From contig NZ_AGFG01000027.1 of NCBI RefSeq assembly GCF_000226255.1, forward strand, positions 1 through 50,996: DNA of 50,996 bases, read 5' to 3'. The translations under genes were made by a program, and so were the position numbers. Positions 1 through 8,267 of this stretch are shown here, in pieces. Origin of the DNA: Desulfovibrio sp. A2 (lineage in GTDB: Bacteria > Desulfobacterota > Desulfovibrionia > Desulfovibrionales > Desulfovibrionaceae). Each line of letters opens with the position of its first letter. The stretch's first letter is position 1. Under the pieces are notes generated by a model. The model ran no database searches. It was not told the DNA's origin and saw nothing but the letters and a program-made list of their open reading frames with translations.

Positions 1-30
1 CGGGGCGGCGTTCTTTCGAACGCCGCCCCG
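1..30. terminator. Perfect GC-rich hairpin downstream of the TPR gene
   Basis: A perfect 13-bp stem (1-13 with 18-30) closes on the four-base loop TTTC. It lies about 33 nt after the stop of the minus-strand TPR gene, so it most likely ends that transcript. The bases following it on the minus strand are outside the window, so a T-run cannot be checked. A small second hairpin with an A-rich loop (43-56) lies between it and the stop. Confidence 0.6.
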
Positions 31-62
31 TGGTCCTTTCGTGGGCAAAAAAGCCCTTGCAG

Positions 63-887
63 CTAGTAGCTTTCCACCGCGTCGGCAAGCGCCTCCGGCA
101 AATCGCACGGGTCGTTCAGCAAGAGTTCCTGCGGCATGTCCATGGGGTGCCCCACCTCGCGGCCCTTGCGCACGGCGATGACGGCGCGCAGCTGCTGCCC
201 TTCCTCCAGCCGGGGGTTCAGGGTCAGGGCCCGGCACAGAAAGCCGTTGGCCTTCTCGTAGTCGCCAGACTCGAACAGGGTGCGGGCGATGTTGTACAGC
301 AGGTGGTCGTCCTTGGGCGCCAGTTGGGCGGCGCGTGCGTAGAAGCGCAACGCCTCGCCGAACATGCGGCTCTTGCGCAGCTTGATGCCGAAATCGTTGA
401 ACATGTGCTTGTGGCGCGGGTCGAACGCGCCGGGCAGGGCAATGAGCCGCTGGAACACCTCGCGCGCCTTGTCCAGGTCTTCGCGGGCAAGGTAGGTCAG
501 CCCCAGCCCGAAGGTGGCGCGCACGTTCTGCTCGTCGATGGCCAGGGCGTTCTGGAACTCGAACTCGGCGCTCCAGGTCTCGCCGCGTTCGCGATGGCGT
601 TCGCCGCGCGCGATGTGTCCGGCCAGCTCGCGCATGGCCGGATAGACCTTTTCGTGGTAGATGGCGGGTTCGGGAATGTAGTCGAGGAGCAGATCCTCGT
701 AGGTGATGATGTCCGGATCGCCGGTGGGCACGAAGTTGTCGTTCAGCACCTGCGTGTCGTAGCGGCCGTCGTCGCGCCGGACGACATAGATCATCACGTT
801 CTGCTGCACGGTGCGCCGCGTCCCGCCGAAGCCGATCTTCATGTCGGCAGTCGTGGAAAAGACCCCGCGCATGGGCTTTTCACCCAT
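63..887 (-). CDS. Tetratricopeptide repeat protein
   Basis: This is a 274-aa soluble protein with TPR-like helical repeats in its second half. The residue pattern of repeated A/G/Y/A positions is seen in the stretches starting KHMFNDFGIKL, FYARAAQLAPKDD and ARTLFESGDYEKA. TPR proteins act as protein-interaction scaffolds, and the partner here is unknown. The N-terminal third (RRTVQQNVMIYVV and following) has no repeat and resembles a family-specific domain. I took ATG 887, but ATG 872 (MRGVF) is an equally possible start, as neither has a strong ribosome site. A promoter-like pair lies upstream at 969-997. The reading frame stays open much further upstream because of the GC content, but that extension crosses the divergent GH57 gene and is not credible. 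Confidence 0.8.
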   Translation of the reverse strand: MGEKPMRGVFSTTADMKIGFGGTRRTVQQNVMIYVVRRDDGRYDTQVLNDNFVPTGDPDIITYEDLLLDYIPEPAIYHEKVYPAMRELAGHIARGERHRERGETWSAEFEFQNALAIDEQNVRATFGLGLTYLAREDLDKAREVFQRLIALPGAFDPRHKHMFNDFGIKLRKSRMFGEALRFYARAAQLAPKDDHLLYNIARTLFESGDYEKANGFLCRALTLNPRLEEGQQLRAVIAVRKGREVGHPMDMPQELLLNDPCDLPEALADAVESY

Positions 888-968
888 CACAGGGAAATTC
901 TTTGCTATTTCGGCATCGCCATGCACGACGGACCCCCGTGGGACGGACCCTCGACCAAGTACGTTGTG

Positions 969-997
969 ATGATAGCCTCGCATCTGCCCCCCGTAAA
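969..997 (-). promoter_or_regulatory. Sigma-70-like promoter for the TPR gene
   Basis: On the minus strand TTTACG (997-992) and TATCAT (974-969) are separated by exactly 17 bp. The -10 box matches the consensus at five of six positions and the -35 at four. It sits about 85 nt upstream of the chosen TPR start. Confidence 0.45.
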
Positions 998-1082
998 CCC
1001 TGCTTGTGCCCCCATCATCGGGTGGGGTGCCCTTTCCCCGTTCGTCCAACCGGTATATCCTGCTGGAAAAGAGGAGGTCGCC

Positions 1083-3494
1083 ATGCCCCGCAGCCTGTGC
1101 ATCCACGGCCATTTCTACCAGCCGCCACGCGAGGATCCGTGGCTGGATGATATTTTGCCCGAGGCCAGCGCCGCCCCCGCCCCGGACTGGAACACCCGCA
1201 TCCTGCGGGAAAGTTACGCCCCGCTGGGCTGGGCACGCAGGCTGGACCGCGAGGGGCGCATCGGCGACATCCTGAACTGCTACGAATGGACCAGCTTCAA
1301 CGCCGGGCCAACCCTGCTGCGCTGGATGGACCGCCACGCCCCCGAAACCCTGTGCCGCATGGTGGAAGGCGACCGGGTAAGCGCGGCGCGCTGGGGCCAC
1401 GGCAACGCCATGGCCCAGGTTTACCACCACGTCATCATGCCCCTGGCCACCCCGCTGGACCGCGAGGTGGAAACGGCCTGGGCCGTGGCCGACTTCGCCG
1501 CGCGGTTCGGCCGCGCGCCCGAGGGCATGTGGTTGCCCGAAGCCGCCGTGGACACGCTCACCTTGGAAACGCTGGCCGAGGCGGGCATCGCCTTCACCGT
1601 GCTGTCACCCAGGCAGGCGCGGGCCGTGGCCGCGCTGAACGGCATCGCCCCCGAAAACGCGGCCTGGCACCCGGTGCACGAGGGCACGCTGGACATCGGG
1701 CTGCCCTACCGGGCGGAACTGCCCTCGGGCCGCCACATCGACATCTTTTTCTACAACGGCCCCATCTCGCGGGCCGTGGCATTCGAGCAACTTTTGCGCG
1801 ACGGCGAAATCTTCTGGCGCAGGCTGGCCGACGCGGCCCGCGACCTGCCCGCGACCCCAGCCGGCAAGGAAGGCGAAAACGCCCCCGCCGACAGGCTGCT
1901 GGCCGTGTGCACCGACGGCGAAACCTACGGTCACCATTTCACCTTCGGCGAGATGGCCCTGGCCCACGTGCTGGCCCAGGGCTACGCCGGGCGCGACGAC
2001 GTGGCCCTGACCAACTTCGCCGCCTTCCTGCGCCGCAACCCGCCGCGCATGCGCGTGCGGCTGCACGAGCCCTCGTCCTGGAGCTGCGCCCACGGCGTGG
2101 AGCGCTGGCGCTCCGACTGCGGCTGCACCGACGGCGGCCACCCCGGCTGGAACCAACGCTGGCGCGGCCCGCTGCGCCAGGGGCTGGACGCGGTGAAGCA
2201 GGGGCTGGACGCCCACTTCGCCGCTGCGGGAGCCGCATTGTTCCGCAGCCCCAAGGCCGCGCTGCTGGACTACGGCCAGGTGCTGGCCAGCCAGGGGGAC
2301 ACCGCCGCGCGCGAGGCCTTCGCCGCCGCCCATCTTGCCCCCGGCATCGACGGGCGGCAGGCCGACGCGGCCTGGAAGCTGCTGGCCATGCAGGAGGCGG
2401 GCCTGGCGTCCTTCGCCAGTTGCGCCTGGTTCTTCGACGAAATCTCGCGCATCGAGCCGGTGAACGCCATGACCTTCGCCCTGCGCGCCCTGGACCTGTG
2501 CACCGCCACCGGCGGGCCGGACCTGCTGCCGCGCCTGGCGGAACACCTGGCCCGCGCCGCCTCCAACAAGCCGGAGGAAGGCACAGGGGCGGACATCCTT
2601 GCCCGCACCGTGCTGCCCCGCCGGGGTACGGACGCCAGCCTGGTGCTCCAGGCGCTGTGGCGGCTGCGCGCCAAGGGCGGCCTGCCCGCGCCGGGCGCGA
2701 CGGCCACCCAGGCATGGCCGGGAGCCGAGGTGGACGTGACACCGGATTCCAATGCCGCCGCCACGGGAACAGCCGGGAATCCGGACGACACCATCACCGG
2801 CGTGGCCGCCCTGCGCCTGCCGCTGGAGGCGGAAGGCCGCACCGTGCGCTTCACCTGGAGCCCGCCGGGGCCAGGCTCGCCCGCCCGCGCCTCTCGCGTG
2901 GCGGTGCGCCCGGCGTCGGACGCCGACGCCGCCGAAACATCCCTGTCCGTGGCCGATCTGCCGACGAACGCCCGCCAGGCCCTGCTGCTGGCCCTGCTGC
3001 ACGGCGAGGAACACCGTGAAGGCCCCCGCCGCGCCGCGCTGGCCCGCCACGCCCTCGGGCTGGTGGACCCGTGGGAGGAAGCCCAGCACGACATGCCCGA
3101 CAGCCACCTGTGGGCCGACCTTGCCCCGCAACTGGGACTGGCGCTGGTGGCCGACGCCCCGACCTCGCATCCATCCGGCGAACGCACCGGCGGCGAAGCA
3201 CGCTGGCGGCAGGGGCTTGACCTGTTGCGCGGCCTGCAAGCATCTCCCCGGCAGCGGCGCGGTCTGCATCTGCTGGTGCAGCGCCACCTGCTCGACCTGC
3301 TGGGGGCATCAACCACCGACTGGCCCGCACTGTGCGCCGCCATCCAGCGCGCCCGCGAGGTCGCGCCCGATTTCGACTGGTGGACCGTACAGAACCGGAT
3401 GTGGGAACTGCTGCAAACGGGCGGCCCGTCGGGCGGACCCGCATCGTCGGAAGACGCCCGGCGCTGCGCCGCCCTGTTGGGCTTCCGGATATGA
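1083..3494 (+). CDS. Glycoside hydrolase family 57 protein with DUF3536-like C-terminus
   Basis: An 803-aa protein. The N-terminal ~320 residues have the GH57 landmarks: HGHFYQP near the start, EGMWLPEAAVD with the likely nucleophile Glu at residue 153, and CTDGETYGHH with the likely acid/base Asp at 278. GH57 enzymes act on alpha-glucans as amylases, transferases or branching enzymes. The long C-terminal part resembles the DUF3536 region found in bacterial GH57 proteins of unknown substrate. There is no signal peptide, so it probably acts on cytoplasmic glycogen-like polymer. The start is set by the GAGGAGG ribosome site eight bases before ATG 1083, although the frame is open back to position 30. 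It is divergent from the TPR gene and followed by a hairpin at 3515-3548. Confidence 0.9.
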   Translation: MPRSLCIHGHFYQPPREDPWLDDILPEASAAPAPDWNTRILRESYAPLGWARRLDREGRIGDILNCYEWTSFNAGPTLLRWMDRHAPETLCRMVEGDRVSAARWGHGNAMAQVYHHVIMPLATPLDREVETAWAVADFAARFGRAPEGMWLPEAAVDTLTLETLAEAGIAFTVLSPRQARAVAALNGIAPENAAWHPVHEGTLDIGLPYRAELPSGRHIDIFFYNGPISRAVAFEQLLRDGEIFWRRLADAARDLPATPAGKEGENAPADRLLAVCTDGETYGHHFTFGEMALAHVLAQGYAGRDDVALTNFAAFLRRNPPRMRVRLHEPSSWSCAHGVERWRSDCGCTDGGHPGWNQRWRGPLRQGLDAVKQGLDAHFAAAGAALFRSPKAALLDYGQVLASQGDTAAREAFAAAHLAPGIDGRQADAAWKLLAMQEAGLASFASCAWFFDEISRIEPVNAMTFALRALDLCTATGGPDLLPRLAEHLARAASNKPEEGTGADILARTVLPRRGTDASLVLQALWRLRAKGGLPAPGATATQAWPGAEVDVTPDSNAAATGTAGNPDDTITGVAALRLPLEAEGRTVRFTWSPPGPGSPARASRVAVRPASDADAAETSLSVADLPTNARQALLLALLHGEEHREGPRRAALARHALGLVDPWEEAQHDMPDSHLWADLAPQLGLALVADAPTSHPSGERTGGEARWRQGLDLLRGLQASPRQRRGLHLLVQRHLLDLLGASTTDWPALCAAIQRAREVAPDFDWWTVQNRMWELLQTGGPSGGPASSEDARRCAALLGFRI

Positions 3495-3514
3495 AGCAAG
3501 CCGCCTTAAAGGCG

Positions 3515-3548
3515 ACACCCCCGAAACGCCATGACGTTACGGGGGTGT
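3515..3548 (+). terminator. Hairpin after the GH57 gene
   Basis: The nine-base arms ACACCCCCG (3515-3523) and CGGGGGTGT (3540-3548) pair perfectly around a 16-base loop, 20 nt past the GH57 stop. There is no long T-run, so efficiency is uncertain. It sits in the convergent gap before the end of the minus-strand gene at 3623 and may serve both sides. Confidence 0.5.
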
Positions 3549-3622
3549 TGTCACTCAAGTGATAATGAATGTCAATCGCGCAAAAGGGGCCGTGCGACAA
3601 AAGCCCTTTGCGGGTGCTGCGC

Positions 3623-4081
3623 CTACACGGCGGCCTGAAGCATGGGGTCGCGGTCGATGCGCGCGGCGGAGCGGGCGTAGGCCCGCGCCCCGGCGGCCGG
3701 GGTGCGCGTGGGGGCGGCCTCTCCGGTCAGAGAGGCCTGGGCTGCCTGGGCGGCGCTGCCGTCCGCGCCGAGAGCGCCAGTCACGCCAGCGGCTTCCAGC
3801 GTGCTGTCGGCGGGGGCCAGTTCCGCCAGCAACTGCTGCGTTTGCAGGCTGTCGGCGAAATTGAAGGCCCGCATGCGCTGCAACGATTCGGCGGCCTGTA
3901 CGGCCGCGTCCTCGGCGGTGGGAGAGGTTTCGGTCTCGTAGCTGACCGTCAGCGGCCCAAGGGAAAAGGCCGTCTTCGTGCGGCGCGCGGCAAGCAGCCC
4001 CAGCGCATCGCCCGCATCGCGGGTCAGTGCGCGGCTGTACGCGGCAAGGCCGCGTGACGAGGTTGCGTCGCCGATATCCAT
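3623..4081 (-). CDS. Conserved-looking hypothetical protein
   Basis: A 152-aa protein I do not recognise. It is Ala-rich with no signal peptide or membrane segment. The middle contains a phrase that could form beta strands (FSLGPLTVSYETET) followed by helical Gln/Leu-rich sequence (SLQTQQLLAEL) and a low-complexity C-terminus. ATG 4081 is preferred over ATG 4102 because GGAGAGGGA lies at proper spacing before it, and the longer start would put that site inside the gene. A promoter-like pair lies at 4169-4197, back to back with the nfnA promoter. Codon use matches the neighbours, so it is probably a real native gene. Confidence 0.6.
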   Translation of the reverse strand: MDIGDATSSRGLAAYSRALTRDAGDALGLLAARRTKTAFSLGPLTVSYETETSPTAEDAAVQAAESLQRMRAFNFADSLQTQQLLAELAPADSTLEAAGVTGALGADGSAAQAAQASLTGEAAPTRTPAAGARAYARSAARIDRDPMLQAAV

Positions 4082-4168
4082 GCAATGGTCCCTCTCCGCC
4101 ATGCCGTGGGCCTGCCGGACGGTCGTCCCGCTCGCGGGGGCCGCCTTCGGCCTCTGGCGTGATACACT

Positions 4169-4197
4169 AATTTACATATCTCTCCACGCCCGCGCAA
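4169..4197 (-). promoter_or_regulatory. Promoter-like pair for the 152-aa hypothetical gene
   Basis: On the minus strand TTGCGC (4197-4192) and TAAATT (4174-4169) have a 17-bp spacer. It is divergent from the candidate nfnA promoter, with the two -35 boxes only 12 bp apart. Confidence 0.35.
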
Positions 4198-4209
4198 CCC
4201 GCATTTTTC

Positions 4210-4262
4210 TTGCATTGCGTGGACGCAGAACTTACGAAGGTCGCTGGCCGTTCAACCGGTTG
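4210..4262 (+). promoter_or_regulatory. Candidate nfnAB promoter and adjacent palindrome
   Basis: TTGCAT (4210-4215) and TACGAA (4233-4238) are spaced by 17 bp. The perfect palindrome CAACCGGTTG (4253-4262) falls just after the predicted transcription start, a typical repressor position. The rest of the 4103-4403 gap holds a second, imperfect ACCGGT-type repeat near 4266-4279 and a ribosome site AAGGAAGGA about ten bases before nfnA. Confidence 0.35.
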
Positions 4263-4403
4263 GCCCGGTTTATACCGGTGCGCCGACCACGGTTTTTCGC
4301 CACGGTTCGCCGCTGACAACCCGCGTGCCGCACCTGCGCGCCAGTTCATCGCAGCGGTCCGGGCACGGCAGACAGCAATCCCCGCAAGGAAGGAAGCACG
4401 CGC

Positions 4404-5252
4404 ATGCCCTGCAAAATACTGGAAAAAGAGCGCCTCATCCCCGGCCAGACCAGCAAGTTGGTCATTGATGCGCCGCACATCGCCAAAAAGGCGCAGCCGG
4501 GCAACTTCGTCATCCTGCGCGTCTGCGAAAAAGGTGAACGCATTCCCCTCACCATCGCCGACGCCGATCCCGAACGCGGCACCATCACCATCGTCTATCT
4601 GGTGATGGGCAAGTCCACGGCCCTGCTGGAAACCCTGGACGCGGGCGATTCCATCCTCGACCTGTGCGGCCCGCTGGGCAAGCCCACCCACATCGAAAAG
4701 GCGGGCACGGTCATCTGCGTGGGCGGCGGCACGGGCATCGCGGCCATGCACCACATCGCCAAGGGGCACCACAAGGCGGGCAACCACGTGGTGGCCGTCA
4801 TCGGGGCGCGCAGCAAGGATCTGCTGCTCTTCTACGACGAACTTTCCTCCTTCTGCCCCGAGGTGCTGGTGTCCACCGACGACGGCAGCTTCGGCCACAA
4901 GGGCCTGGTGACGGACCTGCTGCGCCAGCGGCTGGAAACGGACAAGTCCGTGTCCGAGGTGGTGGCCGTGGGCCCCGTGCCCATGATGGCGGCGGTGGCC
5001 AAGACCACCGAGCCCTTCGGCGTGAAGACCACGGTCAGCCTGAACTCCATCATGGTGGACGGCATCGGCATGTGCGGCGCGTGCCGCGTGAGCGTGGGCG
5101 GCGAAACCCGCTTCGCCTGCGTGGACGGCCCCGAGTTCGACGGCCACAAGGTGGACTTCAACGAGCTGCGCCAGCGCCTTGCCGCCTTCAAGCCGCAAGA
5201 GAAGGCATCGTACGACCACCACTGCAAGTGTACCTGCGCGGGGGAGAAGTAA
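4404..5252 (+). CDS. nfnA: NADH-dependent ferredoxin:NADP+ oxidoreductase, small subunit
   Basis: A 282-aa flavoprotein of the dihydroorotate dehydrogenase electron-transfer / ferredoxin-NADP reductase family, also annotated as sulfide dehydrogenase subunit B. It has the FAD-binding beta-barrel in the first ~95 residues (ERIPLTIADAD) and a nucleotide-binding domain (VCVGGGTGIAAMHH-like turn near 105-120). A [2Fe-2S] motif lies near residues 224-239 (MCGACRV ... FAC). In the known complex the small subunit binds NAD(H) and, with NfnB, bifurcates electrons between NAD+, NADP+ and ferredoxin. It is followed after four bases by nfnB, so the pair is one operon. The C-terminal CKCTC cluster of cysteines is notable. 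Confidence 0.93.
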   Translation: MPCKILEKERLIPGQTSKLVIDAPHIAKKAQPGNFVILRVCEKGERIPLTIADADPERGTITIVYLVMGKSTALLETLDAGDSILDLCGPLGKPTHIEKAGTVICVGGGTGIAAMHHIAKGHHKAGNHVVAVIGARSKDLLLFYDELSSFCPEVLVSTDDGSFGHKGLVTDLLRQRLETDKSVSEVVAVGPVPMMAAVAKTTEPFGVKTTVSLNSIMVDGIGMCGACRVSVGGETRFACVDGPEFDGHKVDFNELRQRLAAFKPQEKASYDHHCKCTCAGEK

Positions 5253-5256
5253 GACC

Positions 5257-6702
5257 ATGACCGCGACCGCCGAACGCAAGCCCGCCGGGGGCCGGAAGAT
5301 CGCCCCGCGTGTGGACATGCCCTGCCAGCCCGCCAAGGAGCGCATCCGCAACTTCGAAGAGGTGGCCCTGGGCTACACGCAGCAGATGGCCACGGAAGAG
5401 GCCAAGCGCTGCCTGCAGTGCAAGAACCCCAAATGCGTCAAGGGCTGCCCGGTGGAAGTGCCCATCAGGGACTTCATCGGCCAGCTTGCCAAGGGCGACC
5501 TGGAAGGCGCGTACCGCACCATCAAGTCCACCAACAGCCTGCCCGGCGTGTGCGGGCGGGTGTGCCCGCAGGAAAACCAGTGCGAGGGCGCCTGCGTGCT
5601 GAACGCCAAGGGCCAGCCCGTGGCCATCGGCCGCCTGGAACGCTACGTGGCCGACACCTACATGGCCCTCGACGCCTGCGAACATCTTTCCGCCAAGCTC
5701 ACCTGCCCGGCGGTGGACCCGGAACTGCGCGTGGCCTGCATCGGCAGCGGCCCGGCCAGCCTGACCGTGGCGGGGTACCTTTCCTCGCGCGGGATCAAAG
5801 TGACCGTGTTCGAGGCCCTGCACGAGGTGGGCGGGGTGCTGGTGTACGGCATTCCCGAATTCCGCCTGCCCAAATCGGCCATCGTGGAAAAGGAAGTGCA
5901 GGCCCTGCGCACCCAGGAAGTGGATTTCGTCACCAACTGGGTGGGCGGCCGCACCTTCTCGGTGGAAGACCTGTTCGCGGAAGGCTACCGCGCCGTGTTC
6001 ATCGGCGTGGGCGCGGGGCTGCCGCGCTTTCTCGGCATTCCCGGCGAGAACCTGACCGGGGTGTTTTCCGCCAACGAATATCTTACCCGCGTCAACCTGG
6101 GCCGGGCCTACGCCTTTCCTGACTACGACACCCCGGTCTACCAGGGCCGCGACGTGACGGTGTACGGCGGCGGCAACGTGGCCATGGACGCGGCGCGCAC
6201 CGCGCTGCGCCTGGGCGCGGAATCGGTGCGCATCGTCTACCGCCGCACCCGCGACGAACTGCCCGCCCGGCACGAGGAACTGGAACACGCCGAGGAAGAA
6301 GGCGTGATCCTTGAACTTCTGGCCAACCCCGTGGCCTTCCATGGCGACGAGGCGGGCCGCCTGACCGGCGTCACCCTGCAGCGCATGCGGCTTGGCGAGC
6401 CGGATGCCTCTGGCCGCCGCAGCCCCGTGCCGGTGGAGGGCGACACCTACGAGTTGCCCACCGACCTCGCCGTCATCGCCGTGGGCACCCGGCCCAATCC
6501 CATCCTGCTGGAAGCCACGCCGCAGCTGAAGCTGAGCAGGCGCGGCTACATCGAGGTGGACGAGGAAACCGGCGAGACCTCCATGCCCAACGTGTTCGCC
6601 GGGGGCGACATCGTCACCGGCGCGGCCACGGTCATCCTGGCCATGGGCGCGGGCCGCAGGGCGGCCAAGGAAATCCGCCGCCGTCTGCAAGGCGGCGCGT
6701 AA
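5257..6702 (+). CDS. nfnB: NADH-dependent ferredoxin:NADP+ oxidoreductase, large subunit (GltD-like)
   Basis: A 481-aa protein of the glutamate synthase small-chain family. The N-terminal domain carries two Cys-rich [4Fe-4S] motifs (CLQCKNPKCVKGCP and CGRVCPQENQCEGAC). Next come an FAD-binding fold (ACIGSGPASLTVAGYL) and an NADP-binding fold (VYGGGNVAMDAARTALRLG), ending in the GGDIVTGAATVILAMGAGR motif. With NfnA it forms the cytoplasmic electron-bifurcating transhydrogenase important in sulfate reducers. It cannot be a GOGAT small subunit paired with a large chain, because the partner here is NfnA and no gltB is adjacent. ATG 5257 lies four bases after the nfnA stop. Confidence 0.93.
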   Translation: MTATAERKPAGGRKIAPRVDMPCQPAKERIRNFEEVALGYTQQMATEEAKRCLQCKNPKCVKGCPVEVPIRDFIGQLAKGDLEGAYRTIKSTNSLPGVCGRVCPQENQCEGACVLNAKGQPVAIGRLERYVADTYMALDACEHLSAKLTCPAVDPELRVACIGSGPASLTVAGYLSSRGIKVTVFEALHEVGGVLVYGIPEFRLPKSAIVEKEVQALRTQEVDFVTNWVGGRTFSVEDLFAEGYRAVFIGVGAGLPRFLGIPGENLTGVFSANEYLTRVNLGRAYAFPDYDTPVYQGRDVTVYGGGNVAMDAARTALRLGAESVRIVYRRTRDELPARHEELEHAEEEGVILELLANPVAFHGDEAGRLTGVTLQRMRLGEPDASGRRSPVPVEGDTYELPTDLAVIAVGTRPNPILLEATPQLKLSRRGYIEVDEETGETSMPNVFAGGDIVTGAATVILAMGAGRRAAKEIRRRLQGGA

Positions 6703-6735
6703 GCCCGCAAACCCGAACGGACGGCCGAACGCGCC

Positions 6736-6762
6736 GGGCAGCCAGGACTGTGCGGGCTGCCC
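6736..6762 (+). terminator. Weak hairpin after nfnB
   Basis: Eight-base arms GGGCAGCC (6736-6743) and GGCTGCCC (6755-6762) pair around an 11-base loop, 34 nt past the nfnB stop. There is no T-run, so the call is tentative. Confidence 0.35.
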
Positions 6763-6866
6763 GCCACCTGTTCCGCCGTCCCCTTGTCGACGTCACGCCG
6801 CCGCCCATCCGCCCGCACGGGCCGGAGGGGCGGCGGTTTCACGTGCCGCCTTCGCGCGGCGCGGGC

Positions 6867-6895
6867 TTGCGACCGGCCCGCGCCGTTGCTATGCT
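6867..6895 (+). promoter_or_regulatory. Sigma-70-like promoter upstream of comFB-like gene
   Basis: TTGCGA (6867-6872) and TATGCT (6890-6895) are separated by 17 bp, about 100 nt ahead of the ComFB-like start. The -10 box is followed by a short T/A-rich stretch in otherwise GC-rich DNA. Confidence 0.45.
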
Positions 6896-6995
6896 TTTTG
6901 AAGCGGCACTTGCCGCAGCATGGCGGGGGCCGCACCTCCGCAGCCGACGACATCCACACCAACCGGAGCGCCCGGCAACCGCAGGAGGCCCGCAC

Positions 6996-7286
6996 ATGCC
7001 GTCCAGACGCGAGAAGTACCGCATCGGCGACATCGACCTGACCGACGTCCGCAACCGCAACGAACTGCGGGTCATCAAGGCCATCGAGCAGGTGCTGCGC
7101 GAGCCCCCCGTGTACACCCCCGACCCCAAGGACATTCAGGACATCTACGCGCTGGCGCTGAACAACCTGCCCCCGCGCTACGCCCAGACCGGCACCATCG
7201 TGCTGCGCGACCCGGTGCGCGACGACCAGATCGTCGAGGCCGTGCGCAACGCCTTCGTGCGGGTCATGGAACGTCCCAAGGAATAG
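6996..7286 (+). CDS. ComFB-family protein
   Basis: A 96-aa protein matching the late-competence ComFB family. It shows a charged N-terminus, a helix with EQVL, then the family core ALNNLPPRYAQTG followed by IVLRDP and a C-terminal helix. ComFB domains were first noted beside Bacillus comF genes, and some members bind cyclic nucleotides; the role here is unknown. The start ATG 6996 has an AGGAGG site eight bases ahead. It has its own promoter-like sequence upstream and is followed by the PHP gene after 59 bases. Confidence 0.8.
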   Translation: MPSRREKYRIGDIDLTDVRNRNELRVIKAIEQVLREPPVYTPDPKDIQDIYALALNNLPPRYAQTGTIVLRDPVRDDQIVEAVRNAFVRVMERPKE

Positions 7287-7345
7287 CCCAGGCCCGCCCA
7301 CCGCAACCCGCCCCGCCACCACGGAGCGGCCATGGACATACCGCC

Positions 7346-8170
7346 GTGATCACCGTCGACCTGCACACCCACACCAGCCACTCCCACGGGCAGGCCACCG
7401 TGGAAGAGATGTTCGCCACCGCCATCGATCGCGGCATGGAAATCTTCGGCTTTTCCGAACACTCTCCCCGCCCCCTCGGCTACTCCTATCCCAAGGACTA
7501 CAAGGAAAAACTGACGGCGGGCTTTCCGCGCTACGTGGATGAGGTGCGCGCCCTGGCCGACGCGCGGCAGGACGGCCGCACCGTGCTGCTGGGCCTGGAG
7601 ATGGACTGGCTGCCGGGGCAGGAGCCGTTCACGGCGGAGACCATCGCCCGCTATCCCTTCGACTACATCATCGGGGGCATCCACTTTCTGGGCACCTGGG
7701 GCTTCGACTGCACCGTGGACGACTGGAAGGCCCTTTCGCCCGAACAGACCCACGACGCCTTCGAGCGCTACTTCGACAGCCTGCGCCGCATGGCGGCCTC
7801 CGGCATGTTCCACGTGGCCGCGCACCCGGACATCATCAAGATTTTCGCGGTGGACGCCTTTCACGAATGGCTGGACCGCCCCGAATCGCGCCGCCGGGTG
7901 CACGACGCCCTGGCCACGCTGCGCGCCGCAGGCATGGCCATGGAAATATCCTCGGCCGGGCTGCGCAAGCTGTGCAAGGAAATCTACCCCTGCCCCGCCA
8001 TTATGGAGATGGCCCGCGAGTTGGAGTTGCCCGTCACCTTCGGCTCGGACGCGCACTGCACCTCCACCGTGGCCTGGGGCTTCGACCAGCTTGCGGAATA
8101 CGCGCGCGGGTTCGGCTACACGCACAGCGTGTGGTTCCGGAAGGGTGTGATGCAGCAGCGGCCCTTCTGA
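7346..8170 (+). CDS. PHP-domain phosphoesterase, HisJ-like histidinol-phosphatase family
   Basis: A 274-aa protein of the PHP superfamily. Metal-binding motifs are visible in order: DLHTHTSHSHG at the N-terminus, GFSEHS near residue 38, GLEMDW near 90, GGIHFL near 110, AAHPDI near 155 and FGSDAHC near 232. Such enzymes are trinuclear-metal phosphoesterases, and the HisJ type removes phosphate from histidinol phosphate. No his genes are adjacent, so substrate is not proven. The start is GTG 7346. The only good ribosome site (GGAGCGG) is better placed for ATG 7332, which opens a five-codon frame ending in TGA overlapping this GTG, so initiation may be by translational coupling. A strong hairpin follows. 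Confidence 0.85.
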   Translation: MITVDLHTHTSHSHGQATVEEMFATAIDRGMEIFGFSEHSPRPLGYSYPKDYKEKLTAGFPRYVDEVRALADARQDGRTVLLGLEMDWLPGQEPFTAETIARYPFDYIIGGIHFLGTWGFDCTVDDWKALSPEQTHDAFERYFDSLRRMAASGMFHVAAHPDIIKIFAVDAFHEWLDRPESRRRVHDALATLRAAGMAMEISSAGLRKLCKEIYPCPAIMEMARELELPVTFGSDAHCTSTVAWGFDQLAEYARGFGYTHSVWFRKGVMQQRPF

Positions 8171-8192
8171 CCTCCGACACATATCCTTCCGC

Positions 8193-8232
8193 CACGCCGG
8201 GGCACCCATCGGCCCCGGCGTGCGGTCTTTTC
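8193..8232 (+). terminator. Rho-independent terminator after the PHP gene
   Basis: Eleven-base arms CACGCCGGGGC (8193-8203) and GCCCCGGCGTG (8212-8222) pair perfectly around eight bases and are followed by CGGTCTTTT. It ends only about 36 nt before the start of the twin-ABC gene. Confidence 0.75.
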
Positions 8233-8267
8233 ATCCCCAGCCCCCGCCTGGTTGCGCCCCCATCATC

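Noticed and set aside
30..1082. Long open frame extending the GH57 protein upstream by 351 codons
   Set aside because: It runs antisense through the TPR gene and has no ribosome site; the GAGGAGG before ATG 1083 and the HGHFYQP motif near residue 8 fix the real start.
1605..3287. 560-codon open frame antisense to the GH57 gene
   Set aside because: Composition is the Ala/Gly/Arg/His-rich pattern of a GC-rich shadow frame and no family motif is seen.
5188..6690. 500-codon open frame antisense to nfnB
   Set aside because: His/Gly/Val-rich shadow frame without motifs, fully covered by a clearly identified gene.
8254..8266. 12-base match GCCCCCATCATC shared with the GH57 upstream region near 1008
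   Set aside because: Short, different context at the two sites, and one copy spans a start codon; chance match in GC-rich DNA.
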